From the NCBI RefSeq assembly GCF_021560035.1, contig NZ_CP074373.1, positions 368,001 to 432,000 on the forward strand: 64,000 nt of DNA, given 5' to 3'. The DNA comes from Virgibacillus sp. NKC19-16 (GTDB lineage: Bacteria > Bacillota > Bacilli > Bacillales > Amphibacillaceae). Shown in pieces: positions 51,891 to 60,298 of the stretch. The notes beneath the pieces are model-generated. The model saw only the letters and a program-made list of their open reading frames with translations, was not told the DNA's origin and did not search any database. A program made the position numbers and the translations under genes. How positions within the stretch are numbered: the stretch's first letter is position 1; each line of letters starts with the position of its first letter.

Positions 51891-53024
51891 TTATGGCTTA
51901 AATATAACTTTAATACTTCCATCTTCTTTCTTATCAAAAATATCATAAACCTTCGATGCTTTGTCTAAGCCTACTCGATGTGTGATAATATCTGTTGGGT
52001 CGAATTGTTTGTTCTCAATCATTTCGTAAAGTTTTGGCATGATATTAATTACCGGTGCTTGTCCCATCTTTAAAGATACGTTACGTGTAAAGAAGTCTGC
52101 GAGTGGAAAATTATTTGCATCGCTTCCATACACTCCTGTTAATTGAACCGTACCGAATTTCCGTACAGCTTGTGAAGCGGTAATGATCGGGCTAATTGTT
52201 CCAAATTGATTGTCCATTTCAGACCCGAACTCTGTTTTAGGCGGTACGGTTCCGTCCATTCCAACACAATCAATGACAACATCAGCCCCACCTTTTGTAT
52301 CTTCATGTAAAAGCTGTCCGATTTTTTCATATTCTTTAAAACTGTACGTTTCCACATTATTTGTTTTCTTCGCATGTTCTAATCGATGCTCTATCTGATC
52401 TACAGCAATTACTCTCTTTGCTCCTTTTAGCCATGCGAATTTCTGTGTCATCAACCCAATTGGTCCGCAACCTAAGATTATTACTGTGTCATTTTCTTTC
52501 ACTCCACTATGCTCCACACTCCAATAGGAAGTAGGAATGACATCGGATAACAATAATACTTGCTCATCTTCCAGTTCACTTGACTCTGGTATTTTAAAAG
52601 ATGAGAAGTCTGCATAGGGCACACGTAAATATTCTGCCTGACCGCCGGGATGATTCCCAAAGTCCTCGCCAAATCCAAACAAACCACCAGGTTCTCCGTG
52701 AGGGTTCGAGTTATCACATTGACTTTCCATTTGGTTATTACAGAAGAAGCAATCTCCACATCCAATGTTAAAAGGGATGACTACTCGGTCTCCCTTTTTC
52801 AAGTTTTTTACATTTGGACCGACTTCTTCAACAATTCCCATTGGCTCATGCCCAACAACATAATCATTTGCCGGAACGATCCCACCCTTATATAGGTGAA
52901 GATCTGATCCGCAAATTCCACTAGCGGTAATCCGGACAATCATGTCATCATTTTCTTGGATAGTTGGATCGTCGACTCTTTTCGTCTCCATTGCCTCTTT
53001 ACCTTGAAATGTTACTGCCTGCAT
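51891..53024 (-). CDS. Zinc-dependent alcohol dehydrogenase (MDR family)
   Basis: This 377-residue medium-chain dehydrogenase has catalytic zinc ligands C38 and H59 (GICGSDLHLY, GHEPMG), structural zinc cysteines C89, C92, C95 and C103, and the NAD motif GCGPIGLMTQKFAWLKGA. A segment of about 20 residues before the cofactor domain (NPHGEPGGLFGFGEDFGNHPGG) is typical of the formaldehyde-dehydrogenase-like branch. It is monocistronic with a clear ribosome binding site. The substrate is uncertain. Confidence 0.9.
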   Translation of the reverse strand: MQAVTFQGKEAMETKRVDDPTIQENDDMIVRITASGICGSDLHLYKGGIVPANDYVVGHEPMGIVEEVGPNVKNLKKGDRVVIPFNIGCGDCFFCNNQMESQCDNSNPHGEPGGLFGFGEDFGNHPGGQAEYLRVPYADFSSFKIPESSELEDEQVLLLSDVIPTSYWSVEHSGVKENDTVIILGCGPIGLMTQKFAWLKGAKRVIAVDQIEHRLEHAKKTNNVETYSFKEYEKIGQLLHEDTKGGADVVIDCVGMDGTVPPKTEFGSEMDNQFGTISPIITASQAVRKFGTVQLTGVYGSDANNFPLADFFTRNVSLKMGQAPVINIMPKLYEMIENKQFDPTDIITHRVGLDKASKVYDIFDKKEDGSIKVIFKP

Positions 53025-53170
53025 ATTTTCACCATCCTTTAAATAGTTGGTTATAAAGCATATTTCCTTAATTGGGTGAATTTAAACGCAGGGGTTTTTG
53101 GCGATTTACTTAGAAGTATTATATAATCAGTCAAAAAAGATTAGAGTATGAAGGGGAGAAATAAAAAATA

Positions 53171-53805
53171 TGTGGTGTTCCAGTAGTTTTAATGACAAAG
53201 CTTGAGGGAAGTGTTGAATTAAAGCCAAGGGGTATGCATGAATGGTTAGCTGGTCTTGCAGGTGTACTTGTAAAATTCATGCTGTTGAAGTCAGTGATTT
53301 TCCATGGATTTATTTTTCCTATAATGACATTTCAAAGGTTGAGATCCCGGAATGGTCTAGTGTTCCAGATGTATGGGAAAAGGCAATAGCTATTGCAAAA
53401 GGACCGCGCCCTAATGCTAAAAATAACTTCATCCATCGAGATTATTATCCTGCAAATGTGATGTGGCGTGATGGCGCAGTCAGTGGTGTCGTGGACTTTG
53501 TGAATGCCTGCCAAGGGCCATCAGGGATTGATATTGGACATTGCAGAGTAAACCTGGCGATGTTGTACGATGTTAAAACCGCTGATGGATTTTTAGATGC
53601 ATATAATCGACTTGCCGGAAAAGCATTTACCTATGACCTCTATTGGGATCTTATTTCATTAATGGACATGCTTTCTGAAGAATATCCAAAAGTATACCCG
53701 GGCTGGAAGGAATTTGGTGTTATAGGATTAACGGATAAAATGATGGAGGAACGGTTGGATCAGTATGTCGTGCACTTGATGAGGGCGGTGAGTGAAAGTA
53801 AATAG
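53171..53805 (+). pseudogene. Aminoglycoside phosphotransferase-fold gene, truncated and frameshifted
   Basis: The first part (CGVPVVLMTKLEGSVELKPRGMHEWLAGLAG) is in one frame up to about 53265 and the remainder (IHAVEVSDFPWIYFSYNDI...) in another. Together they read as an APH-fold kinase with the catalytic loop FIHRDYYPANVMW and metal Asp in VVDFVNA. The N-terminal lobe of about 100 residues is missing and there is no start codon or ribosome binding site. Only the downstream frame is long enough to be translated, and it lacks the nucleotide-binding lobe. It is treated as a decayed gene. Confidence 0.8.
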
Positions 53806-53867
53806 ATTTATATTTTTGATAGTTTTTTATATGTATCGTGGTATAATATTAGGAAAGGAGGGTGGAT

Positions 53868-54184
53868 GTGCAGGAGAAATTAAATACTATTTTAGAACAT
53901 TTGGAAATCCTACAACAAGGTCAAGTTCGATTTGAGGAAAACTTGAATACCTTTGGCAAGAGGCTGGATCGAGTTGAGCAAAATTTAAATACCTTTGGAG
54001 AGAAACTTGGTCAAGTAGAAAAAGTTAATAAATTCTTGCTGTTAATCAAACTCGTATGGAAGAAAGACAAATTCGCCTAGAAGTGAATCAAAAATCATTT
54101 GCAACCAGTCAGGCTCGTTTAGAAGAGAAGTTTGATAATTTTACGGTTGAAACGAGAAGTCATTTTAAACATGTTCAGTCATAA
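53868..54184 (+). pseudogene. Coiled-coil protein gene with frameshift
   Basis: A GTG at 53868 follows AAAGGAGGG and opens a frame of heptad-rich sequence (VQEKLNTILEHLEIL, with repeated NTFGxRLDRVEQNL units) that stops at 54080. A second frame from about 54033 continues the same character (VNQTRMEERQIRLEVNQKSF... to HFKHVQS) and ends at 54184. A single-base indel near 54030-54040 would join them into about 105 residues. Such small coiled-coil proteins occur in Bacillus without known role. Confidence 0.6.
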
Positions 54185-54268
54185 TTGGATCGACCTACAA
54201 GTTAACTCTACATTTGAACCCCAAGTAATACATCTTTCACAGTAATCTTCAGAGAAAACAAGCATCAT
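54179..54268 (-). CDS. Possible 29-aa Cys-containing peptide
   Basis: ATG ATG at 54268-54263 lies 7 nt after a perfect AGGAGG (minus strand) and opens a 29-codon frame, MMLVFSEDYCERCITWGSN and so on, with three cysteines. Its stop overlaps the end of the coiled-coil pseudogene. The ribosome binding site is strong, but the frame is short and lies in a decayed region. Confidence 0.3.
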   Translation of the reverse strand: MMLVFSEDYCERCITWGSNVELTCRSIQL

Positions 54269-54319
54269 ATCTCAACCTCCTAAGAAATTATATTTCCTGA
54301 AAAAATATTGTGGAGTATA

Positions 54320-54363
54320 AAAAGGTTAGCTGGACACTCTAGTAGAACGTCCAGCTAACCTTT
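54320..54363 (-). terminator. Terminator of the tRNA transcript
   Basis: GGTTAGCTGGAC (54325-54336) pairs with GTCCAGCTAACC (54350-54361). On the minus strand it ends in a T run. It lies just downstream of the tRNA-Ala copies. Confidence 0.8.
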
Positions 54364-54372
54364 GCTTCATTA

Positions 54373-54437
54373 TGGAGCATATCGGGCTCGAACCGATGAC
54401 CTCTTGGCTGCCAGCCAAGCGCTCTCCCGAACTGGAT
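54373..54437 (-). pseudogene. Degenerate tRNA-Ala(GGC), 5' end lost
   Basis: The 3' two-thirds is normal: anticodon arm CTTGG-CTGGCAG-CCAAG with GGC anticodon, T arm ATCGG-TTCGAGC-CCGAT and acceptor strand ATGCTCC plus discriminator A. The expected 5' acceptor GGAGCAT and the 5' D-stem strand are absent; the D region reads ATCCAGTTCGGGAGAGC. It cannot fold as a normal tRNA, so it is a remnant. Confidence 0.65.
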
Positions 54438-54539
54438 GGTTTCACTACAATAATAAAAATGAGGCTCTACAACCTTTTTCGAATTAAAAAACACTCTTCT
54501 CATTCTGTAATTAGAATAAGTAAGAGTGATGTTTTGAAA

Positions 54540-54611
54540 TGGAGCTGACGGGATTCGAACCCGTGACCCTTTGTCTGCCAGACAAATATTCTCCCACTGA
54601 ACTACAGCCCC
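54540..54611 (-). tRNA. tRNA-Ala (anticodon GGC)
   Basis: This is a complete 72-nt cloverleaf. Acceptor GGGGCTG pairs with CAGCTCC and includes the G3-U70 wobble that identifies alanine tRNA. The D arm is GTTC/GAAT, the anticodon arm TTTGT-CTGGCAG-ACAAA (GGC) and the T arm ACGGG-TTCGAAT-CCCGT. CCA is not encoded. Confidence 0.93.
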
Positions 54612-54740
54612 ATGATGTAATATAGTTAAAAATCGCAAGCAAAACCATTATATAATTTTGATGGGATTATATCAAGTTTTTAATTTGTGGCTTTGAAATA
54701 AAGTTTGATACAATTATGTTGATATGGTGGATTCTTTTAA

Positions 54741-54769
54741 TTCCGCAAACGGGCCATATTATGGAGTAA
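54741..54769 (+). repeat. Cassette repeat R0 (right half only)
   Basis: CCGCAAACGGGCCATATTAT followed by GGAGTAA matches the right half-unit (consensus GGGCCATTTTGTGGAATAA). It is the leftmost copy. No left half-unit precedes it. Confidence 0.6.
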
Positions 54770-54823
54770 GGCTTATTTGACTAACGCAGCAAGTTAGTTT
54801 AATAAGCTATTTTATACATAATA

Positions 54824-54850
54824 AAAGACGGTCAAAAAAGCACCGTCTAT
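54824..54850 (-). terminator. Terminator of the small membrane protein gene
   Basis: AGACGGT pairs with ACCGTCT, followed on the minus strand by TTTTAT. Confidence 0.65.
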
Positions 54851-54856
54851 ATATAG

Positions 54857-55039
54857 CTACTTATTATGTGTTATTTCTTTGTAATAAAGGTAATCGACTT
54901 TATGTTTGGTAGCCATTAACTGTGAAGCCAAAACCGCCGTATAAACAGTGGTTAGTACAATTGCTCCAACACCAAGACCTGTAAGGTTTAGTTTATTAGA
55001 TCCAGTCACTCCATTATTACTTGTCGTTGCTTCTTCCAT
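54857..55039 (-). CDS. Small single-helix membrane protein (60 aa)
   Basis: This 60-residue protein has a polar N-terminus (MEEATTSNNGVTGSNK), one membrane helix (about residues 21-42) and a short charged tail. GGGGGG lies 4-5 nt before the ATG and a terminator follows. It is the only minus-strand gene within the repeat array. I do not recognise a family. Confidence 0.6.
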   Translation of the reverse strand: MEEATTSNNGVTGSNKLNLTGLGVGAIVLTTVYTAVLASQLMATKHKVDYLYYKEITHNK

Positions 55040-55194
55040 TTTATCCCCCCTAATTTGTTATAGGGGTATTATCTGCAATGGCATTTAAACTTATACCATA
55101 AAAATAAATAACTGATAGAAATTTAATCCAAAACGAATAAAAATTAGTAGCATTCCTGCAATTAAACTTAAGTTTGTGATGAAATGTACTTAAG

Positions 55195-55206
55195 CTAACG
55201 GGCGCC
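55195..55206 (+). repeat. Cassette repeat R1, left piece (5' exon of the intron)
   Basis: CTAACGGGCGCC is the start of a left half-unit. The remainder of this repeat continues at 57850 after the group II intron. Confidence 0.6.
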
Positions 55207-57849
55207 GTTCGACAAGCTATGCTATAAGCGCTTTGAAGCGTGAAATGCAGCGGATTACTTATAGTTAATCCAAACTTTACAACGGAGGATGGGAATGAAG
55301 GAACCATGTTTCCCGAAACCATCCCGTCAATACTCCTGCTTGCGTCATGACTGGCAGGTCATGGGGTTTGAAGTACAGGTAGATTCGGCAGAACGAAGGC
55401 TGAAGCCACTCCGTAGGAGAAGGTATGCCAACTGATATGCCGCGCGGCTGAAAAACTGGATATGGTGAGAATGGTTTCAGCGAAATGAAACTGACGAATA
55501 ACCGAATATACAGGTCTAAAGTTTGAACATAGGGAAACTTATGTCCTATCTAGCGATGGGGTGAGTGGTGTGCAGTAAAAATGCGCCCTATGAAACACGC
55601 TATACCGGACAAAGGCGGTATCCAGCTCACAGGCTTCCAGGGGAACACCTAAGTTCAGTACGGATAGCTAGGTTGTAAGGGACTTGGAAAACAAGGAACG
55701 TTGAAACAAGGACTGTCATCCGAAACGGTTGCTATAAGGCTTATGCCAAAAAGCATTTATCCTTGCGAGGGTAGGGGCATGACTGACGAAGTTCCTGTAA
55801 TGGGAATGGAGGAACAGCCCCAAGTCTAATGAAATGAAAAGTTATTTTCCACACGTGCATTGCACCGGTCGGGTAGGAACGTGGGAACATCACTCCAATA
55901 GGAGGGATGCCACAGTGCAAGCTTTGCGATATTGGGATTACTACGATATGACGGAAACGTTTACGGATCTGTATGATAAAAGTTTGAATCAACAAGCTTT
56001 TTCACATCTTTATGATGTTATCACATCAAGAGAAAATATCTTGCTTGCTTATCGTACTATCAAGTCCAACAAAGGGTCTAAGACACCTGGAACGGATAGA
56101 AGAACGATAAGCGATATGAAAAAATGGTCTGAGGAAAAACTTATGATGGAAATCCAAAACCAGCTAGAAAACTATTGTCCGAAAAAGGTTAGACGAAAAT
56201 GGATTGAAAAAGATAATGGAAAGTGGAGACCCCTTGGCATCCCTTGTATGTTAGATCGAATCATTCAACAATGTTTTAAACAGGTACTTGAACCGATTGC
56301 GGAAGCCCAGTTCTATAATCATAGTTACGGATTTAGACCATTACGTTCTGCGCATCACGCCATGGCAAGAATTCAATTTCTAATCAATCAAGCCCATTTT
56401 CATTTTGTGGTGGATATTGATATAAAGGGATTCTTTGACCATATTAACCATACATTACTTATTAAGCAACTATGGAATATGGGAATTCAAGACCGAAAGG
56501 TACTAGCTTGTATTGCCAAAATGCTCAAAGCTGAAATAGATGGTGAAGGGATACCATCTCAAGGCGTTCCACAGGGTGGATTGTTATCAACTTTACTTGC
56601 AAACATTGTGTTGAATGACCTCGACCAGTGGGTTGCGGGACAGTGGGAGTTCTTCCCTCTTTCCAAATCCTTTCAATCTAGGACTGGTGAAACACTAGCC
56701 AAAAAGCGTACTAATCTGAAAGAAGGCTATCTCGTACGCTATGCGGATGATTTTAAAATCTTATGTAAGGATGGAAAAACAGCTCAAAAATGGTATCATG
56801 CCGTAAGGCTATATCTCAAGGACCACTTGGGACTGGACATTTCGCCCGAAAAATCACAGATAGTGAATTTGCGAAAGAGAGAATCCGAATTTCTAGGATT
56901 CACCATCCGGGCTGACGTAAAGGGTAAAAAACGTGTTGCACGCACCGGCATTAAAGCGAGTAAAAAACGTAAAATCAAAGAGGAGGCAAAGAAACTAATT
57001 CGAAGAATTAGAACCTCTCCTTCGGCGATGAATGCGTTGCTTTTCAATAGTTTTGTTTTGGGAATTCATCAATATTTCAAAAGGGCTACCAAGGTTAATC
57101 TCGAGTTTTCACGTCTTGCCTATGATTTAGGTGCGTTCATCTACAATCAGCTTAGACCAGTAGGTAAATATGATCACCCAGCTAATCCGCCACCAACTTA
57201 TAAAAAAATGTATCTTAATAGATTTAAAACATTTCAAATCGCTGGTGTATATCTATTTCCACTTGCGGATGTAAAAACTTTGAATACCTTTGGGTTTACT
57301 CCAAAAATGACGCCCTTCACGGAAGAAGGAAGGAATATGATACACAAAAAGTTGCGTTCGGACATCCAAAGTGAAATAGGCTTACTCATGAAATCAACAC
57401 TTCCAAACCGAAGTATTGAATACATGGATAACCGAATCAGCAGGTACAGTATGAAGATGGGAAAATGTGAAATCACAGGCGTGGAATTGTCCGCGGCTGA
57501 GGTTCATTGCCACCATTATGTACCTTTAAGTCTTGGCGGAAACGACCAATTTGATAACCTTCGTATCCTGCATAAAGGGATACACAAGTTAATTCATGCC
57601 ACTAATAAAAAGATGATTGATGGACTTATAAAAGAGTTTCAGCTTACTGGAGACATGATAAATAAAGTCAATCGTTTCCGTAGGAAATGTGAGCTTGAAA
57701 CAATTTGAAAATCTCAAACAATAAGTAACGAGGAACTTATAACTCAGTATATTTTGTTAGATGGAACGCGGAGTGCGGGGAAACCTGCACGCTCCGTGTG
57801 GAGCAGGGGAAAAGCTGGAGATGACTTCAAATGCTTACCTATTGCTGAC
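55207..57849 (+). mobile_element. Group II intron inserted in a cassette repeat
   Basis: This element of about 2.64 kb starts GTTCGACAAG (a GUGYG-like 5' end) and ends in TGAC. The first 700 nt form the structured ribozyme domains, the ORF lies in domain IV, and a domain V hairpin is at about 57765-57799 (GCGGAGTGCGGG-GAAA-CCTGCACGCTCCG, with a CGC-type triad). Domain VI follows with its bulged A near the 3' end. Removing it rejoins GGGCGC(C) and (G)TTAATCGAA into a normal repeat. The boundaries are good to within one or two bases. Confidence 0.85.
55915..57708 (+). CDS. ltrA: Group II intron reverse transcriptase/maturase with HNH endonuclease
   Basis: This multidomain intron-encoded protein has a reverse transcriptase with YADD (codons 56740-56751) and the preceding GIPSQGVPQGGLLSTLLANIVLND, a maturase X domain (LLFNSFVLGIHQYFKRAT region) and a C-terminal HNH endonuclease with CEITG, VHCHHYVPLSLGG and LRILHKGIHKLIH. 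A GTG at 55915 with AGGAGGG upstream is the likely start (about 597 residues); ATGs at 55834 and 55948 are alternatives. No frameshift is seen, so it may be active in splicing and retrohoming. Confidence 0.93.
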   Translation: MQALRYWDYYDMTETFTDLYDKSLNQQAFSHLYDVITSRENILLAYRTIKSNKGSKTPGTDRRTISDMKKWSEEKLMMEIQNQLENYCPKKVRRKWIEKDNGKWRPLGIPCMLDRIIQQCFKQVLEPIAEAQFYNHSYGFRPLRSAHHAMARIQFLINQAHFHFVVDIDIKGFFDHINHTLLIKQLWNMGIQDRKVLACIAKMLKAEIDGEGIPSQGVPQGGLLSTLLANIVLNDLDQWVAGQWEFFPLSKSFQSRTGETLAKKRTNLKEGYLVRYADDFKILCKDGKTAQKWYHAVRLYLKDHLGLDISPEKSQIVNLRKRESEFLGFTIRADVKGKKRVARTGIKASKKRKIKEEAKKLIRRIRTSPSAMNALLFNSFVLGIHQYFKRATKVNLEFSRLAYDLGAFIYNQLRPVGKYDHPANPPPTYKKMYLNRFKTFQIAGVYLFPLADVKTLNTFGFTPKMTPFTEEGRNMIHKKLRSDIQSEIGLLMKSTLPNRSIEYMDNRISRYSMKMGKCEITGVELSAAEVHCHHYVPLSLGGNDQFDNLRILHKGIHKLIHATNKKMIDGLIKEFQLTGDMINKVNRFRRKCELETI

Positions 57850-57898
57850 GTTAATCGAACAGTGTTATGCCAGAATTGGGCCATTTTGTGGAATAACG
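57850..57898 (+). repeat. Cassette repeat R1, right piece (3' exon of the intron)
   Basis: GTTAATCGAACAG and GGGCCATTTTGTGGAATAAC complete the repeat begun at 55195. The right half-unit is intact. Confidence 0.65.
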
Positions 57899-57940
57899 TT
57901 TTATGAAAGTAATTACTATATGGAGTGAAGGGGAGTTAGT

Positions 57941-58381
57941 GTGAATTATAAATTTTTAATACTTTTAATAGGCTCATATTTATTGGCTTTTTCAGTAAAT
58001 TTAATGCCTGCATTGAAGCATCCAGATTTGAATATAAACATTTTCAATTTATTAGTAACTCTATTGTTTATGTTCTTATTACTAATGTACTCAAAGAAAG
58101 GAAGCAAGATATTAAAACTGTTTTCAATTGTTGGCGTTATATCAGGTATCCTTGTGTTTGTCATTGCAACATTTGAGTCAACTATGATTGGTAACGGTAT
58201 TTTAGACTTAATAGTTTCAATACAGTATCCTTTTTATTTTATTTTTACCATCCCAGTATTTGGTGGTAATATGTTATTCGATTTAAGTTACGGTGGGTAC
58301 TCATTGTTGATGTCACTTTTTTATGGAATTGTATTAACTTTAACAATTTATTTTAAAAAGAACGATGCTAAATCTGGCTAA
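57941..58381 (+). CDS. Cassette 1: hypothetical membrane protein (146 aa)
   Basis: This 146-residue protein has four or five predicted membrane helices (about residues 3-20, 32-50, 58-80, 85-110 and 118-138) and a short charged tail. A GTG start follows AGGGGAG. The gene sits between repeat R1 (42 nt upstream) and R2 (starting 10 nt after the stop) and faces right like its neighbours. I do not recognise a family. Confidence 0.65.
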   Translation: MNYKFLILLIGSYLLAFSVNLMPALKHPDLNINIFNLLVTLLFMFLLLMYSKKGSKILKLFSIVGVISGILVFVIATFESTMIGNGILDLIVSIQYPFYFIFTIPVFGGNMLFDLSYGGYSLLMSLFYGIVLTLTIYFKKNDAKSG

Positions 58382-58390
58382 CTTATACCA

Positions 58391-58449
58391 TTAACGGGCG
58401 CGATAATCGAATAAATATGTGCCGCAATAGTGCCATTTTGCGGAATATT
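58391..58449 (+). repeat. Cassette repeat R2
   Basis: The left half-unit GGGCGCGATAATCGAATAA and right half-unit GTGCCATTTTGCGGAATAT start 34 bp apart. The right part also forms a perfect CCGCAA/TTGCGG hairpin. Confidence 0.75.
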
Positions 58450-58465
58450 AGAGGTGATGAAAAAT

Positions 58466-58654
58466 ATGAATTCCAAAGTCTTTATTTTGTTAGTAGCTGT
58501 TTTAGGAATTAATACTTTGAGGTATGGAACTTATCTTCTAGAAGGATCTGTGACTATCTATAATTGGGTACTATTTGCTCTGAATTTGCTCTCTTTGATT
58601 ATCATTGGCATTTTGCAAACGAAAACAAAGATAGTTGATTCAAAGAGAGATTAA
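58466..58654 (+). CDS. Cassette 2: small membrane protein (62 aa)
   Basis: This 62-residue protein has two predicted membrane helices (KVFILLVAVLGINTL and NWVLFALNLLSLIIIGIL) and a basic tail. GAGGTG lies 9 nt before the ATG at 58466, and the ribosome binding site directly follows repeat R2. R3 begins about 20 nt after the stop. The function is unknown. Confidence 0.6.
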   Translation: MNSKVFILLVAVLGINTLRYGTYLLEGSVTIYNWVLFALNLLSLIIIGILQTKTKIVDSKRD

Positions 58655-58675
58655 ATAAAAAATAAAGTCTTCTGC

Positions 58676-58730
58676 AATCGGACGCGATAACCGAATAAAT
58701 TTGTTAAGCAAAAGGGCCATTTAACGGAAC
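58676..58730 (+). repeat. Cassette repeat R3
   Basis: GGACGCGATAACCGAATAA and GGGCCATTTAACGGAACAA, with starts 34 bp apart. Confidence 0.7.
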
Positions 58731-58829
58731 AAACAAAAGCCATTTTTAGGGGTGAAATTGGGTAAGATAGGTATTGTTTTAAAGGGGTGAAAAGTCATAG
58801 ATTCAAGTGGTTTTATTTATGCTGCTAAG

Positions 58830-59228
58830 ATGATCAATACTTTAGCAGAAGAAATTCCAGAAAATAAATGGGATGTTCAGTTGATTGAAAATTTAGGATC
58901 ACTAAGAAAACTATTCATCCATATCATTCGTGTTAGAGATATTTATAGGGATGGATTAAGAACTGGTATTATAGAATTTCCAGGCAATCTACCGTCAAGT
59001 GATGACAATTTAATTGAGCAATTAGACAGATCAATGAATGAATTAGCTTTTGCATTTACACAAGCAAGTAATCAACGTATTAAGATGGGTGAAGAATATT
59101 TATCTGTAGTAGAGCTGTTAAATACTGCAGTACAACACGAAGGCATTCATCAGGGACAGTACTTTGTCGCCCTTAAACAGGCAAAGATTAAGTTACCGAA
59201 ACAATGGATTCAGGATTGGGATATGTAA
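58830..59228 (+). CDS. Cassette 3: DinB family protein
   Basis: The 132 residues from the ATG at 58830 form a DinB-type helical bundle (LRKLFIHIIRVRDIYRDGL, and the metal-site-like AVQHEGIHQGQYFVALKQA). The frame stays open and family-like upstream (IDSSGFIYAAK), back to an ATA at 58797 that sits where a start would be expected after AAGGGGTGA. The original start may therefore be ATA or a mutated ATG. DinB proteins are metal-binding, often thiol-transferase-like, and this one's role is unknown. Confidence 0.75.
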   Translation: MINTLAEEIPENKWDVQLIENLGSLRKLFIHIIRVRDIYRDGLRTGIIEFPGNLPSSDDNLIEQLDRSMNELAFAFTQASNQRIKMGEEYLSVVELLNTAVQHEGIHQGQYFVALKQAKIKLPKQWIQDWDM

Positions 59229-59244
59229 CCATATTGTTCAATTA

Positions 59245-59280
59245 TAGGGCGCGAGAATGGAAAAAGATTCAGCCCTATTT
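59245..59280 (+). repeat. Cassette repeat R4 (divergent)
   Basis: ATAGGGCGCGAGAATGGAAA ends in AGCCCTATTTT. The left half-unit is recognisable and the right one is not. ATAGGGC/GCCCTAT also forms a terminator-like hairpin after the DinB gene. Confidence 0.5.
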
Positions 59281-59480
59281 TACATATAAGAGGCATCTTG
59301 TCTAAAAGGAAACCTTTTTGGTGTTATCCCCATAATAACATCTGTCCTGACAATATTTTTTTGATCTATAGTTGAAGTGGTCGGCGGGAGTTTGGATACC
59401 GATGTGATTATGGTTTTTCTTCAATAGTGGCGAATTAAATGGTGGGCATTAATCATTCAAAGGAATAAAGCAATAAAAGG

Positions 59481-60205
59481 ATGATAAATTTGATTGATAC
59501 TGTATCTATTATATTTATGGCGCTTGAGGGAATTCTAGCGATTGGGGTTCCATTGTTTTGTACAATTTATTTTATAAGAAAATACCGGATTTCTTGGAAA
59601 CCGATTCTAATTGGAATTATGGTTTTTATTGTGTTTTCGCAAATACTGGAACAAATGCTGCATCGATATGTGTTTGGGATCAATCCGTCCTTATCGGAGT
59701 GGTTAAAAAACCCCTATCTTTTTGCTCTTTATGGTTGTTTGGCTACGGGCGTATTTGAGGAGATAGGAAGATACATTGGGTTTCGTTATCTTTTGAAAAA
59801 GTACCGAGACTGGAAAGACGGTATTGCTTATGGAATCGGACATGGTGGAGTTGAGGTACTACTCTTCGTGGGGGAGTAAGTATTTCATTAATGATTAATG
59901 CCTCTATGGGTAACCAATTGATTAATTCACCTGCCTATATGGATTTGACCGGCCTAGGGAGAGTATTCGTTTTTACGCATCATTTAGGATTTTCGCTATT
60001 GGTTCTTTACAGCGTGCGAAATCAGAAAATTAAATTTCTACTATACGCGATTTTGACTAATGCCGTAGTTTACTTTGTTACGGCCATATTGCAAATACTC
60101 GATTTTAACATCTTTATAATAGAGGGTTTCAACTGTGTTGTTGCGATTGTGGCCGTTATTTTTATAGTGAAATCAAAGTCCCTATTTAAACACAGACAGA
60201 CTTAA
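59481..60205 (+). pseudogene. Cassette 4: YhfC family membrane protein, frameshifted
   Basis: Residues 1-132 (to 59879) contain the conserved WLKNPYLFALYGCLATGVFEEIGRYIGFRYLLKKYRDWKDGIAYGIGHGG of YhfC-type putative intramembrane metalloproteases. The rest of the family pattern continues in a second frame (RGGVSISLMINAS... to HRQT, end 60205). The join falls at a run of five Gs (59871-59875), so one base was gained or lost there. A sequencing error or a slippage site cannot be excluded. R4 lies well upstream and R5 about 20 nt downstream. Confidence 0.8.
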
Positions 60206-60225
60206 ACTTATAGAAGTTGTTCCTT

Positions 60226-60282
60226 AATCGGGCGCGATAATCGAATAAATGTCTGCCGCAAAGGGCCATTTTGTAGAATTAT
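60226..60282 (+). repeat. Cassette repeat R5
   Basis: GGGCGCGATAATCGAATAA and GGGCCATTTTGTAGAATTA, with starts 33 bp apart. It is nearly identical to R2 in the left half. The next ribosome binding site (GAGGGGTG) follows at once. Confidence 0.75.
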
Positions 60283-60298
60283 CGAGGGGTGTTTTCTA

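Noticed and set aside
54373-54437. Functional second tRNA-Ala
   Set aside because: The 5' acceptor strand and half of the D-stem are missing, so a normal cloverleaf cannot form.
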